Source: Lamprocystis purpurea DSM 4197 (lineage in GTDB: Bacteria; Pseudomonadota; Gammaproteobacteria; Chromatiales; Chromatiaceae). From it: a DNA stretch of 51,717 nt. Where the stretch lies: the NCBI RefSeq assembly GCF_000379525.1, contig NZ_KB902494.1, positions 472 through 52,188 on the forward strand. The letters are read 5' to 3'. The notes under the pieces were generated by a model. It had not been told where the DNA came from. It made no database searches and was given only the letters and a program-made list of their open reading frames with translations. Made by a program: the position numbers and the translations under genes. Shown here piece after piece: positions 37,110 through 44,789 of this stretch (within the stretch, counting starts at the first letter, position 1; each line of letters begins with the position of its first letter).

Positions 37110-37178
37110 TTCGTCCGTGGGTGGTGATGTACGTGGCCCACTTGCTGCCAACAACACAATCGAACTGGAGAGATCAAG

Positions 37179-37619
37179 ATGAAGAAGCTTGCTACTGCTG
37201 CCGCGATCGCCGCCCTCTTGGGTGTTTCCGCCTCCGCCTCCGCCTGGTGGGGCCCCTGGGGCAACAACGGCTACGGCAACAATGGCTGGGGCAACAACGG
37301 CTGGGGCGACGGCATGGGCGACGCTTTCAGCGACATGTTCGGTGATGGCTACGGCGATTTCAACATGAGCATGAGCGGCGGCGGGACCGGTCGCGGCTAT
37401 GGTCGTGGTCGTGGTTATGGTCGCGGCTATGGCTACGGCGACGGCTATGGGAGCGGCTATGGCTACGGCGCGCCCTACGGCTATGGCTACCCCTACGGCG
37501 GCTATGGCGTTCCTTACGGTGGCTATGGCGTTCCCTACGCTGCCCCTTACGGCATGCCCTACCCCGCGCCGGTCGCGCCTGTTGCCCCCGCTGCGCCGGC
37601 TCAGACCGAAGCCAAGTAA
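37179..37619 (+). CDS. sulfur globule protein
   Basis: This 146-residue structural protein has a signal peptide cleaved after about residue 22 ([19 protein letters not shown], then WWGPW). The mature chain is built of Gly/Asn/Trp repeats ([17 protein letters not shown]), then Gly/Tyr/Arg repeats ([19 protein letters not shown]), then Tyr/Pro/Gly repeats ([15 protein letters not shown]). It ends in a Pro/Ala-rich tail, [14 protein letters not shown]. This composition matches the Sgp proteins that coat periplasmic sulfur droplets in purple sulfur bacteria such as Allochromatium. A GGAG ribosome site precedes ATG 37179 by eight bases, and a strong promoter and terminator bracket the gene. Confidence 0.93.
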   Translation: MKKLATAAAIAALLGVSASASAWWGPWGNNGYGNNGWGNNGWGDGMGDAFSDMFGDGYGDFNMSMSGGGTGRGYGRGRGYGRGYGYGDGYGSGYGYGAPYGYGYPYGGYGVPYGGYGVPYAAPYGMPYPAPVAPVAPAAPAQTEAK

Positions 37620-37664
37620 CGGGCCCGGCAGGGATGAGCATCGGCACGCAGGGATGGCGTGCGC

Positions 37665-37693
37665 AAAAAAGCCAGGCAACGCCTGGCTTTTTT
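37665..37693 (+). terminator. intrinsic terminator of the sulfur globule gene
   Basis: AAAAAAGCCAGGC, AAC and GCCTGGCTTTTTT form a perfect stem with runs on both sides, so it can also stop transcripts coming from the right. Confidence 0.92.
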
Positions 37694-37793
37694 ATTGCGT
37701 TCGCGCGTATGGTTCACCTGGAACCGGCAATCAGCCCGGACAGCGCGGTGCTCATGCCAAGACGCGGAGAACTGCCCGCACCAACCAATCGCC

Positions 37794-37952
37794 TCAGTTC
37801 CCGGCGATCCGTGGAATCTGCGCGGGAGTGGAGTCCGCCACCGCCACTACGTTCGGCGCGCTGAAAAAGGGGCCGCCGGCGTCGGGATCAAGCGCGAACC
37901 AGGCGGTGGAAACCACGGAGAAAACGAGCCAGAGGATGAGTTTAGGTGACAT
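37794..37952 (-). CDS. possible small membrane-anchored protein (52 aa)
   Basis: A 52-codon frame from ATG 37952 has a GGGAG ribosome site seven to eight bases upstream. It encodes MSPKLILWLVFSVVSTAWFA, a hydrophobic N-terminus with a polar lead, followed by a short Pro/Ala-rich tail (DPDAGGPFFSAPNVV...). This would be a secreted or membrane-anchored microprotein. It is the only supported frame in the gap between the sulfur globule gene and mfd, and it is transcribed away from mfd. Codon use is like the neighbours. I do not recognise it; chance cannot be excluded at this length. Confidence 0.45.
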   Translation of the reverse strand: MSPKLILWLVFSVVSTAWFALDPDAGGPFFSAPNVVAVADSTPAQIPRIAGN

Positions 37953-38219
37953 TCTGGTACTCCCGGAAACCTAGCGTTGCGGCACCGTCGAGGTGCTCTG
38001 TGCGTGCACTACAAGAATGGGCACGCGGGCGATTGTTCACTGTGACGCAGATCCAGAATCCAACCAAAGGCATTACATTTCTTTACGAACGCGTGAACAG
38101 GAACCGCTTTCCCGCCGCTTCCAGGCCACCCTGCTGCCGCGACATTTTCTGACGAACGTCGGACGCGGTCAGTGCTGAACCACCGGTTCATGGTCACCGC
38201 AATCGACCGCCCCTGAATC

Positions 38220-38240
38220 ATCGCCCCGAGGGCGATTTTT
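38220..38240 (+). terminator. weak intrinsic terminator before mfd
   Basis: ATCGCCC, CGA and GGGCGAT followed by four to five T form a small stem, 59 bases upstream of the mfd start. It would end a plus-strand transcript from the 37.7-38.2 kb stretch, in which I see no plus-strand gene, so it may instead be an mfd leader hairpin. Confidence 0.35.
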
Positions 38241-38298
38241 CCGGGGCGCCGTGCGAAGATCCCGACCCGACGACCCTCAGCCGCAGCCCGCACCTCCG

Positions 38299-41200
38299 AT
38301 GAAGCCTCCCGCCGACACCCAGCCCGTCCTGCACTCGCCCCTGAACCCGCCGCTGCCGGCTCGCCCCGGCGAGCGCCTGCTATGGGGCAAACTCCAGGGG
38401 GTGGCGCCGGCACTGGCCATTGCCGCGGCGGCGCGCCATCATCCGGGTCTGGTGCTGGCGCTGGTCGACGATGTCCAGGCCGCGGCCCGACTGCGCGATG
38501 AGCTGGCCTTCTTCCTGGCCGGCGCGCCGGGCACGGACCCGCTCCCGCTGCTCAGCTTCCCGGACTGGGAGACCCTGCCCTATGACGTGTTTTCGCCGCT
38601 GCCGGAACTGATCTCGGAGCGGCTGCTGACCCTGCACCGCCTGCCGGACCTCAGGCGCGGCGTACTGGTGGTGCCCGTCGCCACCCTGTTGCAGCGGCTG
38701 CCGCCGCAGGACTATGTCGACGGCCAGTCACTGGTGCTCAAGATCGGCGAGCGCCTGGACCTGGACGCGACCCGCCGCCGGCTGGAGCGGGCCGGGTATT
38801 CCTGCGTCTCGCAGGTGATGGGGCACGGCGAGTTCGCGGTGCGCGGCTCGATTCTGGACTGCTTCCCCATGGGCAGCCAGGAGCCGCTGCGCATCGACCT
38901 GATGGACGATGAGGTCGACACCATCCGCACCTTCGACCCCGAGACCCAGCGCACCCGCGAGCGCCTGACCCAGGTGCGGATGTTGCCGGCACGCGAATTC
39001 CCGCTGAGCGAGGAGGCGATCTCGGGCTTCCGTCAGCGCTATCGGGCGCTGTTCGAGGGCGATCCCAAGGCGAGCCTGATCTATCGGGAGGTCTCCGAAG
39101 GCCGCACCCCGGGCGGGCTGGAGTATTACCTGCCGCTCTTCTTCGAGCAGACCGCGACCCTGTTCGACTATCTGCCGGACGGGGTCCTGACCCTGGAATC
39201 CGCTCACTGCCGGGAAGCGGCCACCGCCTTCCTGGACGGCGTCGAGGCCCGCTACGAACAGCGCCGCCATGACGTGGAGCGGCCCTTGCTGCCGCCCGCC
39301 CGGCTCTGGCTGGCCGCCGACGAGCTGGCCCACCGGCTCAACGGCCAGTCCGGCGTCCTCTACCAGCGCGGCGAACTGGAGGAGCGGCGCAAAGGCTATG
39401 CGCAAGCCCACAACTTTGCCACCCGCGCCCTGCCCCCGCTCGGCATCCAGGCGCGCGCCGAGCACCCGGCCCAGGCGCTCCAGCACTTCCTGGCCGAGTC
39501 CGGCCGCCGTTGCCTGTTCGTCGCCGAGGGTCTGGGCCGGCGCGAAATGCTCAATGACCATCTGCACGGCTTCGGCATCCGCCCCCGTCAGTGCGACGGC
39601 TGGGCGGCTTTCCTGAGCGGCCGGGAAGCGCTCAATATCACCGTCGCCCCCCTGGAGCAGGGCCTGTGGCTGCCGGACCCGAATCTGGTGATCGTCACCG
39701 AGACCCAACTCTACGGCGAGCGGGTCCGCCAGGAGCGCCGCCGCAAGGCGCGTGAGCGCGACGGCGAGTCGATCGTCCGCAACCTGACCGAGCTGACCGC
39801 GGGCGCCCCGGTGGTCCACGAGGACCATGGCGTCGGGCGCTATTTGGGCCTCCAGACACTGACCATCGGCGGCATGACCACCGAGTTCCTGACCCTGGAA
39901 TATGCCAAGGGCGACAAGCTCTATGTCCCGGTCAGTTCACTGCATCTGATCTCGCGCTACACCGGCGCCTCCCCCGAGAGCGCCCCGCTGCACCGCCTGG
40001 GCGGCGATCAGTGGGACAAGGTCAAACGCAAGGCCGCCGAGAAGGCCCACGACGTGGCCGCCGAACTGCTGGACATCTATGCCCGGCGCGCCGCCCGCGA
40101 GGGCGTCGCCTTCCCCGCGCCGGGGCAGGAATACGCCGCCTTCGCGGATGCCTTCGCCTTCGAAGAGACGCCGGACCAGTTGCGTGCCATCGAGGGCGTG
40201 CTGGCCGACATGGAAGACCCCAAGCCGATGGACCGCGTCGTCTGCGGCGATGTCGGCTTCGGCAAGACCGAGGTCGCCATGCGCGCCGCCTTCGTCGCCG
40301 CCGACGGCGGCCGTCAGGTGGCAGTGCTGGTGCCGACCACCTTGTTGGCCCAGCAGCATTTCGAGAACTTCTCCGACCGCTTCGCCGACTGGCCGATCAA
40401 GGTGGAAAGCCTGTCGCGCTTTCGCACCGCCAAAGAACAGAAAGTCATTCTGGACGGCCTGGCCAACGGCACCCTGGACATCGTGGTCGGTACCCACAAG
40501 CTGCTGCAGCCCAGTGTCAAGTTCAAGAACCTCGGGCTGGTGATCATCGACGAGGAACACCGTTTCGGCGTGCGCCACAAGGAGCAGATGAAGTCGCTAC
40601 GCGCCGAGGTCGATGTGCTGACGCTCACCGCCACGCCGATCCCGCGCACCCTGAATATGGCCATGTCGGGCCTGCGCGATCTGTCGATCATCGCCACCCC
40701 GCCGGTCGAGCGCCATCCCATCAAGACCTTCGTCAGCCCCTGGAACGACGGGCTGATCCAGGAAGCGGTGCAGCGTGAATTGAAGCGCGGCGGTCAGGTC
40801 TACTTCCTCCACAATGAAGTAGAAACCATCGAAAACCAGGCGCAAAAGCTGGAGGAATTGATCCCGGAGGCGCGGGTCCAAGTCGCCCACGGCCAGATGC
40901 GCGAACGCGACCTGGAACGGATCATGCGCGACTTCTATCATCAGCGCTTCAACCTGCTGGTGTGCACCACCATCATCGAAAGCGGCATCGACGTCCCCAG
41001 CGCCAATACCATTGTCATCAACCGCGCGGACAAACTGGGTCTGGCGCAACTGCACCAACTGCGCGGCCGGGTCGGCCGCTCCCATCACCGCGCCTATGCC
41101 TATCTGATCACCCCGCCCCCCAAGTCCATGACCGAGGACGCCAGGAAACGCCTGGAAGCAATCGAATCCATGGAAGACCTGGGCGCCGGCTTCACCCTCG

Positions 41201-41799
41201 CCACCCACGATCTGGAAATCCGCGGCGCCGGTGAACTCCTGGGTGATGAACAATCCGGCCAGATCCACGAAATCGGCTTCAGCCTCTACATGGACCTTCT
41301 GGAGCGGGCGGTGCAGGCCCTCAAAGCCGGCCGCACCCCGGAACTGGACCGCCCGCTCGACCATGGCGCCGAGATCGACCTGGGCATCCCCGCCCTACTC
41401 CCGTCCGATTACCTACCCGACGTGCACACCCGGCTGGTGCTCTACAAGCGCATCGCCAGTGCCAAGGACCAGGAGGAATTGAAAGAACTCCAGGTCGAGA
41501 TGATCGATCGCTTCGGGCTATTGCCCGAACCGGCCAAGAACCTGCTGGCGATTACCGAACTCAAGCTCATTGTCCAACCGTTTGGGATCAAAAAGATCGA
41601 GGCCGGACCGGCGGGTGGGCGAGTGCTGTTCGGGGCCGATACCAAGGTCGATCCGGCGCGGCTGATCAAGCTTATTCAGACCAAGCCTAAGGAATATAAG
41701 CTTGATGGCGGGGATAAGCTGCGGTTCTTTCGGGACCTTACCGATCCCGCTCAGCGGATTGCGCAGGTGGGGCGGGTGGTGGAGCAGTTGGTGGGGTAG
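38299..41799 (+). CDS. mfd: transcription-repair coupling factor
   Basis: This 1166-residue motor removes stalled RNA polymerase and recruits UvrA. The UvrB-like N-terminal region (FPDWETLPYDVFSPLPELIS) is followed by the RNA-polymerase-interacting domain (VVHEDHGVGRYLGLQTL, then VSSLHLISRYTG). The RecG-like translocase comes next (VCGDVGFGKTEVAMRAAFVA, IIDEEHRFGVRHKE, LTATPIPRTLNMAMSG, TTIIESGIDVPSANTIVINR, QLRGRVGRSHHRAYAYL). The C-terminal TRCF domain is last. ATG 38299 matches the E. coli length (1148); an earlier start adds 16 low-complexity residues. It complements uvrC elsewhere in the window but is not linked to it. Confidence 0.96.
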   Translation: MKPPADTQPVLHSPLNPPLPARPGERLLWGKLQGVAPALAIAAAARHHPGLVLALVDDVQAAARLRDELAFFLAGAPGTDPLPLLSFPDWETLPYDVFSPLPELISERLLTLHRLPDLRRGVLVVPVATLLQRLPPQDYVDGQSLVLKIGERLDLDATRRRLERAGYSCVSQVMGHGEFAVRGSILDCFPMGSQEPLRIDLMDDEVDTIRTFDPETQRTRERLTQVRMLPAREFPLSEEAISGFRQRYRALFEGDPKASLIYREVSEGRTPGGLEYYLPLFFEQTATLFDYLPDGVLTLESAHCREAATAFLDGVEARYEQRRHDVERPLLPPARLWLAADELAHRLNGQSGVLYQRGELEERRKGYAQAHNFATRALPPLGIQARAEHPAQALQHFLAESGRRCLFVAEGLGRREMLNDHLHGFGIRPRQCDGWAAFLSGREALNITVAPLEQGLWLPDPNLVIVTETQLYGERVRQERRRKARERDGESIVRNLTELTAGAPVVHEDHGVGRYLGLQTLTIGGMTTEFLTLEYAKGDKLYVPVSSLHLISRYTGASPESAPLHRLGGDQWDKVKRKAAEKAHDVAAELLDIYARRAAREGVAFPAPGQEYAAFADAFAFEETPDQLRAIEGVLADMEDPKPMDRVVCGDVGFGKTEVAMRAAFVAADGGRQVAVLVPTTLLAQQHFENFSDRFADWPIKVESLSRFRTAKEQKVILDGLANGTLDIVVGTHKLLQPSVKFKNLGLVIIDEEHRFGVRHKEQMKSLRAEVDVLTLTATPIPRTLNMAMSGLRDLSIIATPPVERHPIKTFVSPWNDGLIQEAVQRELKRGGQVYFLHNEVETIENQAQKLEELIPEARVQVAHGQMRERDLERIMRDFYHQRFNLLVCTTIIESGIDVPSANTIVINRADKLGLAQLHQLRGRVGRSHHRAYAYLITPPPKSMTEDARKRLEAIESMEDLGAGFTLATHDLEIRGAGELLGDEQSGQIHEIGFSLYMDLLERAVQALKAGRTPELDRPLDHGAEIDLGIPALLPSDYLPDVHTRLVLYKRIASAKDQEELKELQVEMIDRFGLLPEPAKNLLAITELKLIVQPFGIKKIEAGPAGGRVLFGADTKVDPARLIKLIQTKPKEYKLDGGDKLRFFRDLTDPAQRIAQVGRVVEQLVG

Positions 41800-41842
41800 G
41801 CGACCGGAGGCCGAGGCTTACCGCAAAAGTCGCGCAGCGACC

Positions 41843-41940
41843 CCGTGGGAGCGGCGTCCCGCCGCGATGGGGCCGGGCGCGCAGCCGCAGCGTTTGAGGT
41901 CACCACGGCACCGCATCGCGGCGGGACGCCGCTCCCACGG
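41843..41940. repeat. long hairpin repeat, copy 2 (27-bp perfect arms, 44-nt spacer)
   Basis: Arms at 41843-41869 and 41914-41940 are exact complements, starting CCGTGGGAGCGGCGTCCCGC. Compared with copy 1 (4863-4960), the two differing bases per arm are compensated on the opposite arm and the spacer has the same length. It lies just after mfd and may also end its transcript. The rest of the gene-free stretch 41800-42233 holds half a GGTCCGC repeat and no gene. Confidence 0.75.
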
Positions 41941-41966
41941 GGACCATTTGAATTACGGTGAGATCC

Positions 41967-41987
41967 GTAGGGTCCGCTGTGCGGACC
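41967..41987. repeat. dispersed GGTCCGC repeat, single arm
   Basis: GTAGGGTCCGCTGTGCGGAC(C) equals the right arm of the copy at 28792-28849. The downstream GGCCTCGCCGTTGGTGAGATGGCTATGATCAAG region (41989 onward) is related, in reverse orientation, to 1740-1790, another single-arm copy. Confidence 0.55.
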
Positions 41988-42233
41988 AGCGGCCTCGCCG
42001 TTGGTGAGATGGCTATGATCAAGCATCCACGCCTGGCCACTGAAGGTCGAGGAGAACGTCGCGCCGGGAACGCGCTCCTCATCGCCCCCTTTGGGAAGGG
42101 CCGGGGAAGAGAACTGCCATGGCCGTTAGCAGGTCGAGTCCAACGCAAAGCCGAAATCCCTCGTCGGGCTCGGCCTCGGCATGACTGAGCGGACTACACT
42201 CACCAGAACCCTCCAGCGGCGACTGCGCCTCCC

Positions 42234-43291
42234 ATGAAGATCCGCTCCATCCATACCCAAGACGCCGGTCCGCTCGCCAGCCAAGTCTTCGATTTCAAAG
42301 ATTCCTGGAGCGATGAGGTCGCACCGCGGGTGTTGTTCAGCGGTCCCAACGGCACCGGTAAGTCGTGGTTGCTGCGTGCCACCGCCACCCTGTGGGGAGC
42401 CTTCGGCCATTGGCTTCACACGCGCAGCCCGCTGCCGGCCCGTCCCAGCGACCACGACCGGTTTCGGCAGTGGGGTAGTTTTGCGCTGATGCTGGAGCAA
42501 ACACCCTTCGGAGCGTCCCCGCTTCTCCTGGTCCACGGCACCATCGATTTTATCGACACCCTGGACCGGCTCTATCCGGATCACGCCTTGGTCGGCGAAC
42601 GCGTGCCGCGTTCCACCAACGGACGCTCAGCGGGTCGCGAACTGATCTGGCGCCCGCAAGGTCTGCGGCTGGACGACTGGGCCGAGGCACGTCACCGGAT
42701 GCTCGTCTCCCCCGAGGGCGGCGGATCGTCGAACGTCATTTTCTTGGACGCCGAAGAGCGGCGCTGGGTGAAACCGCGACGCGGGTTGGGCGAGATCAAG
42801 CCGGAAGACCTTGGGCAGCGCTGGCTCGCCGGTTACCACGCCTCCGAGCAATGGGAGGGCCGTTGGAAGCGTCGCTGCTGGCATTGAAGGCCGCGGCACC
42901 GGAACGCTTTTTCGGCCTGGTACACGAAATGAATGGCTTTCTTTCGGGCAAGGAGATCCTGACCGAAATCAGAGTGGGTGAAAACCGCATTCGGGTCGCA
43001 CTGCGTGACCACGCGGGCAGCGTCCATGGTCTGGATGAACTGAGCGCGGGCGAACATCAGGTATTGATCCAGATCTACATGGTCGGCCGCTGGCTCGAAC
43101 CCGGCGGCATCGTCCTGATCGACGAACCTGACCTGCACCTGCACCCGTCGCTCATCCCCGGCTTCCTCTCCCGGCTGGAGCAGATGGTTGCTGCGCGCGA
43201 CGGGCAGCTATTGATCACCTCCCACGTTCCGGATATCTGGAACCGTTATGAAGCGATTGGGCAACGCATCCTGCTGGGAGCCACCCGATGA
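42234..43291 (+). pseudogene. ABC-type AAA ATPase, first gene of a PARIS-like pair, frameshifted as given
   Basis: The first frame (42234-42887) starts MKIRSIHTQ and has Walker A (VLFSGPNGTGKSWLLRATAT). The second (from about 42851) carries the ABC signature DELSAGEHQVLIQI, Walker B GGIVLIDEPDLHLHP and the switch LLITSHVPDIW. Together they make one SMC/RecF-like ATPase of about 352 residues. The break lies at GAGGGCCGTTGG (42856-42867): one extra C would read WEG-PLEASLLALK without interruption, so a single-base loss in a G/C run is likely. It could be a real mutation, a sequence error or recoding. An ATG at 42851 could also restart translation. The stop overlaps the DUF4435 gene (ATGA). Confidence 0.75.
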
Positions 43292-44088
43292 GCTGCGCGG
43301 CGCTGCGGGACAGCATTCGCCAAGAAGTCATTGGCGCACAACAGAAGCGCATATTTCTGGTCGAAGGCACCGATGACGTGAGCGCCTGGCAGATCTTGCT
43401 GAATCGCTTCGTGCCGGACTGGGAAACCCGTTGGGGCATTGCGCAGGCAGGCAACAAAGCGAAGCTCCTGTGTCTCTTGGAGATCGAACCCGATTGGCTC
43501 GGCCTGGTGGACCGGGACGAATGGGATCAAGCGGCTATTGAAACGAACACGCGCAACCGACCCAACCTGCGGGTGCTGCGGCGCTTCTGCCTTGAGAACT
43601 ATCTGATCGACCCGGACGAGTTGTGGCCAGCCATTACAGCAGTCCAACAAGCGACGCTCGCAGGCGGCCAAGCAACCCTTGCAACCGCGCTCCAGACTCA
43701 ACTGGATCGCTATCTCCGCCACGGCGCACTCTGGATCGTGGTCTCACCGCTCTGGACCGGACTGCGCGCCTTGGGATTCAAAGAAGCACTGGCGTCCGAA
43801 GATAGCCTGCAAACCGCACAGGATGATGTCGAGATTCGCCGCATTCTGCACGTCAGTCCGACAGCACCTTTCCGACATTTTTCTGATGAGCCCAGAACTA
43901 TCATTCCAGGCATGTCCTGCATAAACACCTACGTGGAGCCTGACGGTCTGTCCGACGAGAACCTGTTGATCGACAGCCAGACGCTACGTCGGGACCGAGC
44001 GTCTTCTGCGGCGGTGGACCTGGTGGTCAATTCCGGACGCACCATGGCCTTCATGTGTCAGGCTCACGAGGAGGGTTGCCCCTTCTGA
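43288..44088 (+). CDS. DUF4435 (TOPRIM-like) protein, effector of a PARIS-like pair
   Basis: This 266-residue protein has the TOPRIM-type motifs KRIFLVEGTDDVSAWQILL (glutamate) and WLGLVDRDEWDQ (DxD), and LRRFCLENYLIDPDELWPAI, which are characteristic of DUF4435. In PARIS, an ATPase (AriA) holds a DUF4435 nuclease (AriB) that is released when a phage anti-restriction protein is sensed; AriB then cleaves host tRNA. The gene order, the coupling by ATGA and the two domain types agree with that model. Both partners are shorter than typical AriA/AriB, so an OLD-like relative is possible. The C-terminal 100 residues are not diagnostic. Confidence 0.8.
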   Translation: MSCAALRDSIRQEVIGAQQKRIFLVEGTDDVSAWQILLNRFVPDWETRWGIAQAGNKAKLLCLLEIEPDWLGLVDRDEWDQAAIETNTRNRPNLRVLRRFCLENYLIDPDELWPAITAVQQATLAGGQATLATALQTQLDRYLRHGALWIVVSPLWTGLRALGFKEALASEDSLQTAQDDVEIRRILHVSPTAPFRHFSDEPRTIIPGMSCINTYVEPDGLSDENLLIDSQTLRRDRASSAAVDLVVNSGRTMAFMCQAHEEGCPF

Positions 44089-44126
44089 GCCCGCGCTTCG
44101 CCGTCGTGAGTGAGTCTTGCCTTTCG

Positions 44127-44774
44127 TTAGGCATTTTGATCAACGCCGAAATGCTGCTGTGCGGATTCGACCAGTTCGACGAATATGGGATACACGACAT
44201 GAATCCGCTCAAGCGCTTCCTTGAGTGGATCCAGGGCATCTTCGATAGCGTCATTGACGTAGGTTTCGGCGAGGAGATCCGCATTGATCTGCCAGGGCAA
44301 GAACCATGTGCCTTCTCTTGGTTCAAACTGAAAACCCCCTTGTTCGATCTCCGGGCATTCTTGATTCTTTTCGCTCGCAAAGGTTCTCCATGCTTTAATT
44401 TTGACGTTTAGGAGACTGCGGTCAACAGAAAATCGAAAACCGATTCTTTGCCGACGCGCTGCCAATAATGCCGTAAGCCATTCTTCTCCGTCATCATCAC
44501 CAATTGCGCCTAAATCGAATGACGCAATCCAATGCTCCGCCTCTTCATCGCCTGTCCTCCATTGTTCTGGCCCAAAATAGGTACCCCACCTACTATTCCA
44601 AAAATCAAAACTGCCGACCCACTCCAAGCCTTCCAAGTCGTCCATCCATGACTGAATCGTTTGGTCAATAGCGCCAAATACCTTCTCGCTCAGATCACCT
44701 TGAAGCAGCCTATTGGCTTCTTCGATCATGGCGATATTTTTAATGATCAGGGCTGCCGCTTCTTCGTTATCCAT
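44127..44774 (-). CDS. hypothetical protein (215 aa), last gene of the nuclease operon
   Basis: This 215-residue acidic protein has a helical start (MDNEEAAALIIKNIAMIEEA, NRLLQGDL), an aromatic middle (WVGSFDFWNSRWGTYFGPEQ), and a helical end (VYPIFVELVESAQQHFG). There is no signal peptide or membrane segment. It follows the nuclease gene by 15 bases on the same strand, so it belongs to that operon. Its codon use is far richer in A/T than its neighbours, a sign of recent acquisition. In such operons the last gene is often an accessory or immunity factor. I do not recognise its family. Confidence 0.7.
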   Translation of the reverse strand: MDNEEAAALIIKNIAMIEEANRLLQGDLSEKVFGAIDQTIQSWMDDLEGLEWVGSFDFWNSRWGTYFGPEQWRTGDEEAEHWIASFDLGAIGDDDGEEWLTALLAARRQRIGFRFSVDRSLLNVKIKAWRTFASEKNQECPEIEQGGFQFEPREGTWFLPWQINADLLAETYVNDAIEDALDPLKEALERIHVVYPIFVELVESAQQHFGVDQNA

Positions 44775-44789
44775 TTTCTCACCGTGCTC

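Noticed and set aside
44055-44411. 118-residue plus-strand frame following the DUF4435 gene
   Set aside because: It is antisense to the better-supported minus-strand gene at 44127-44774.
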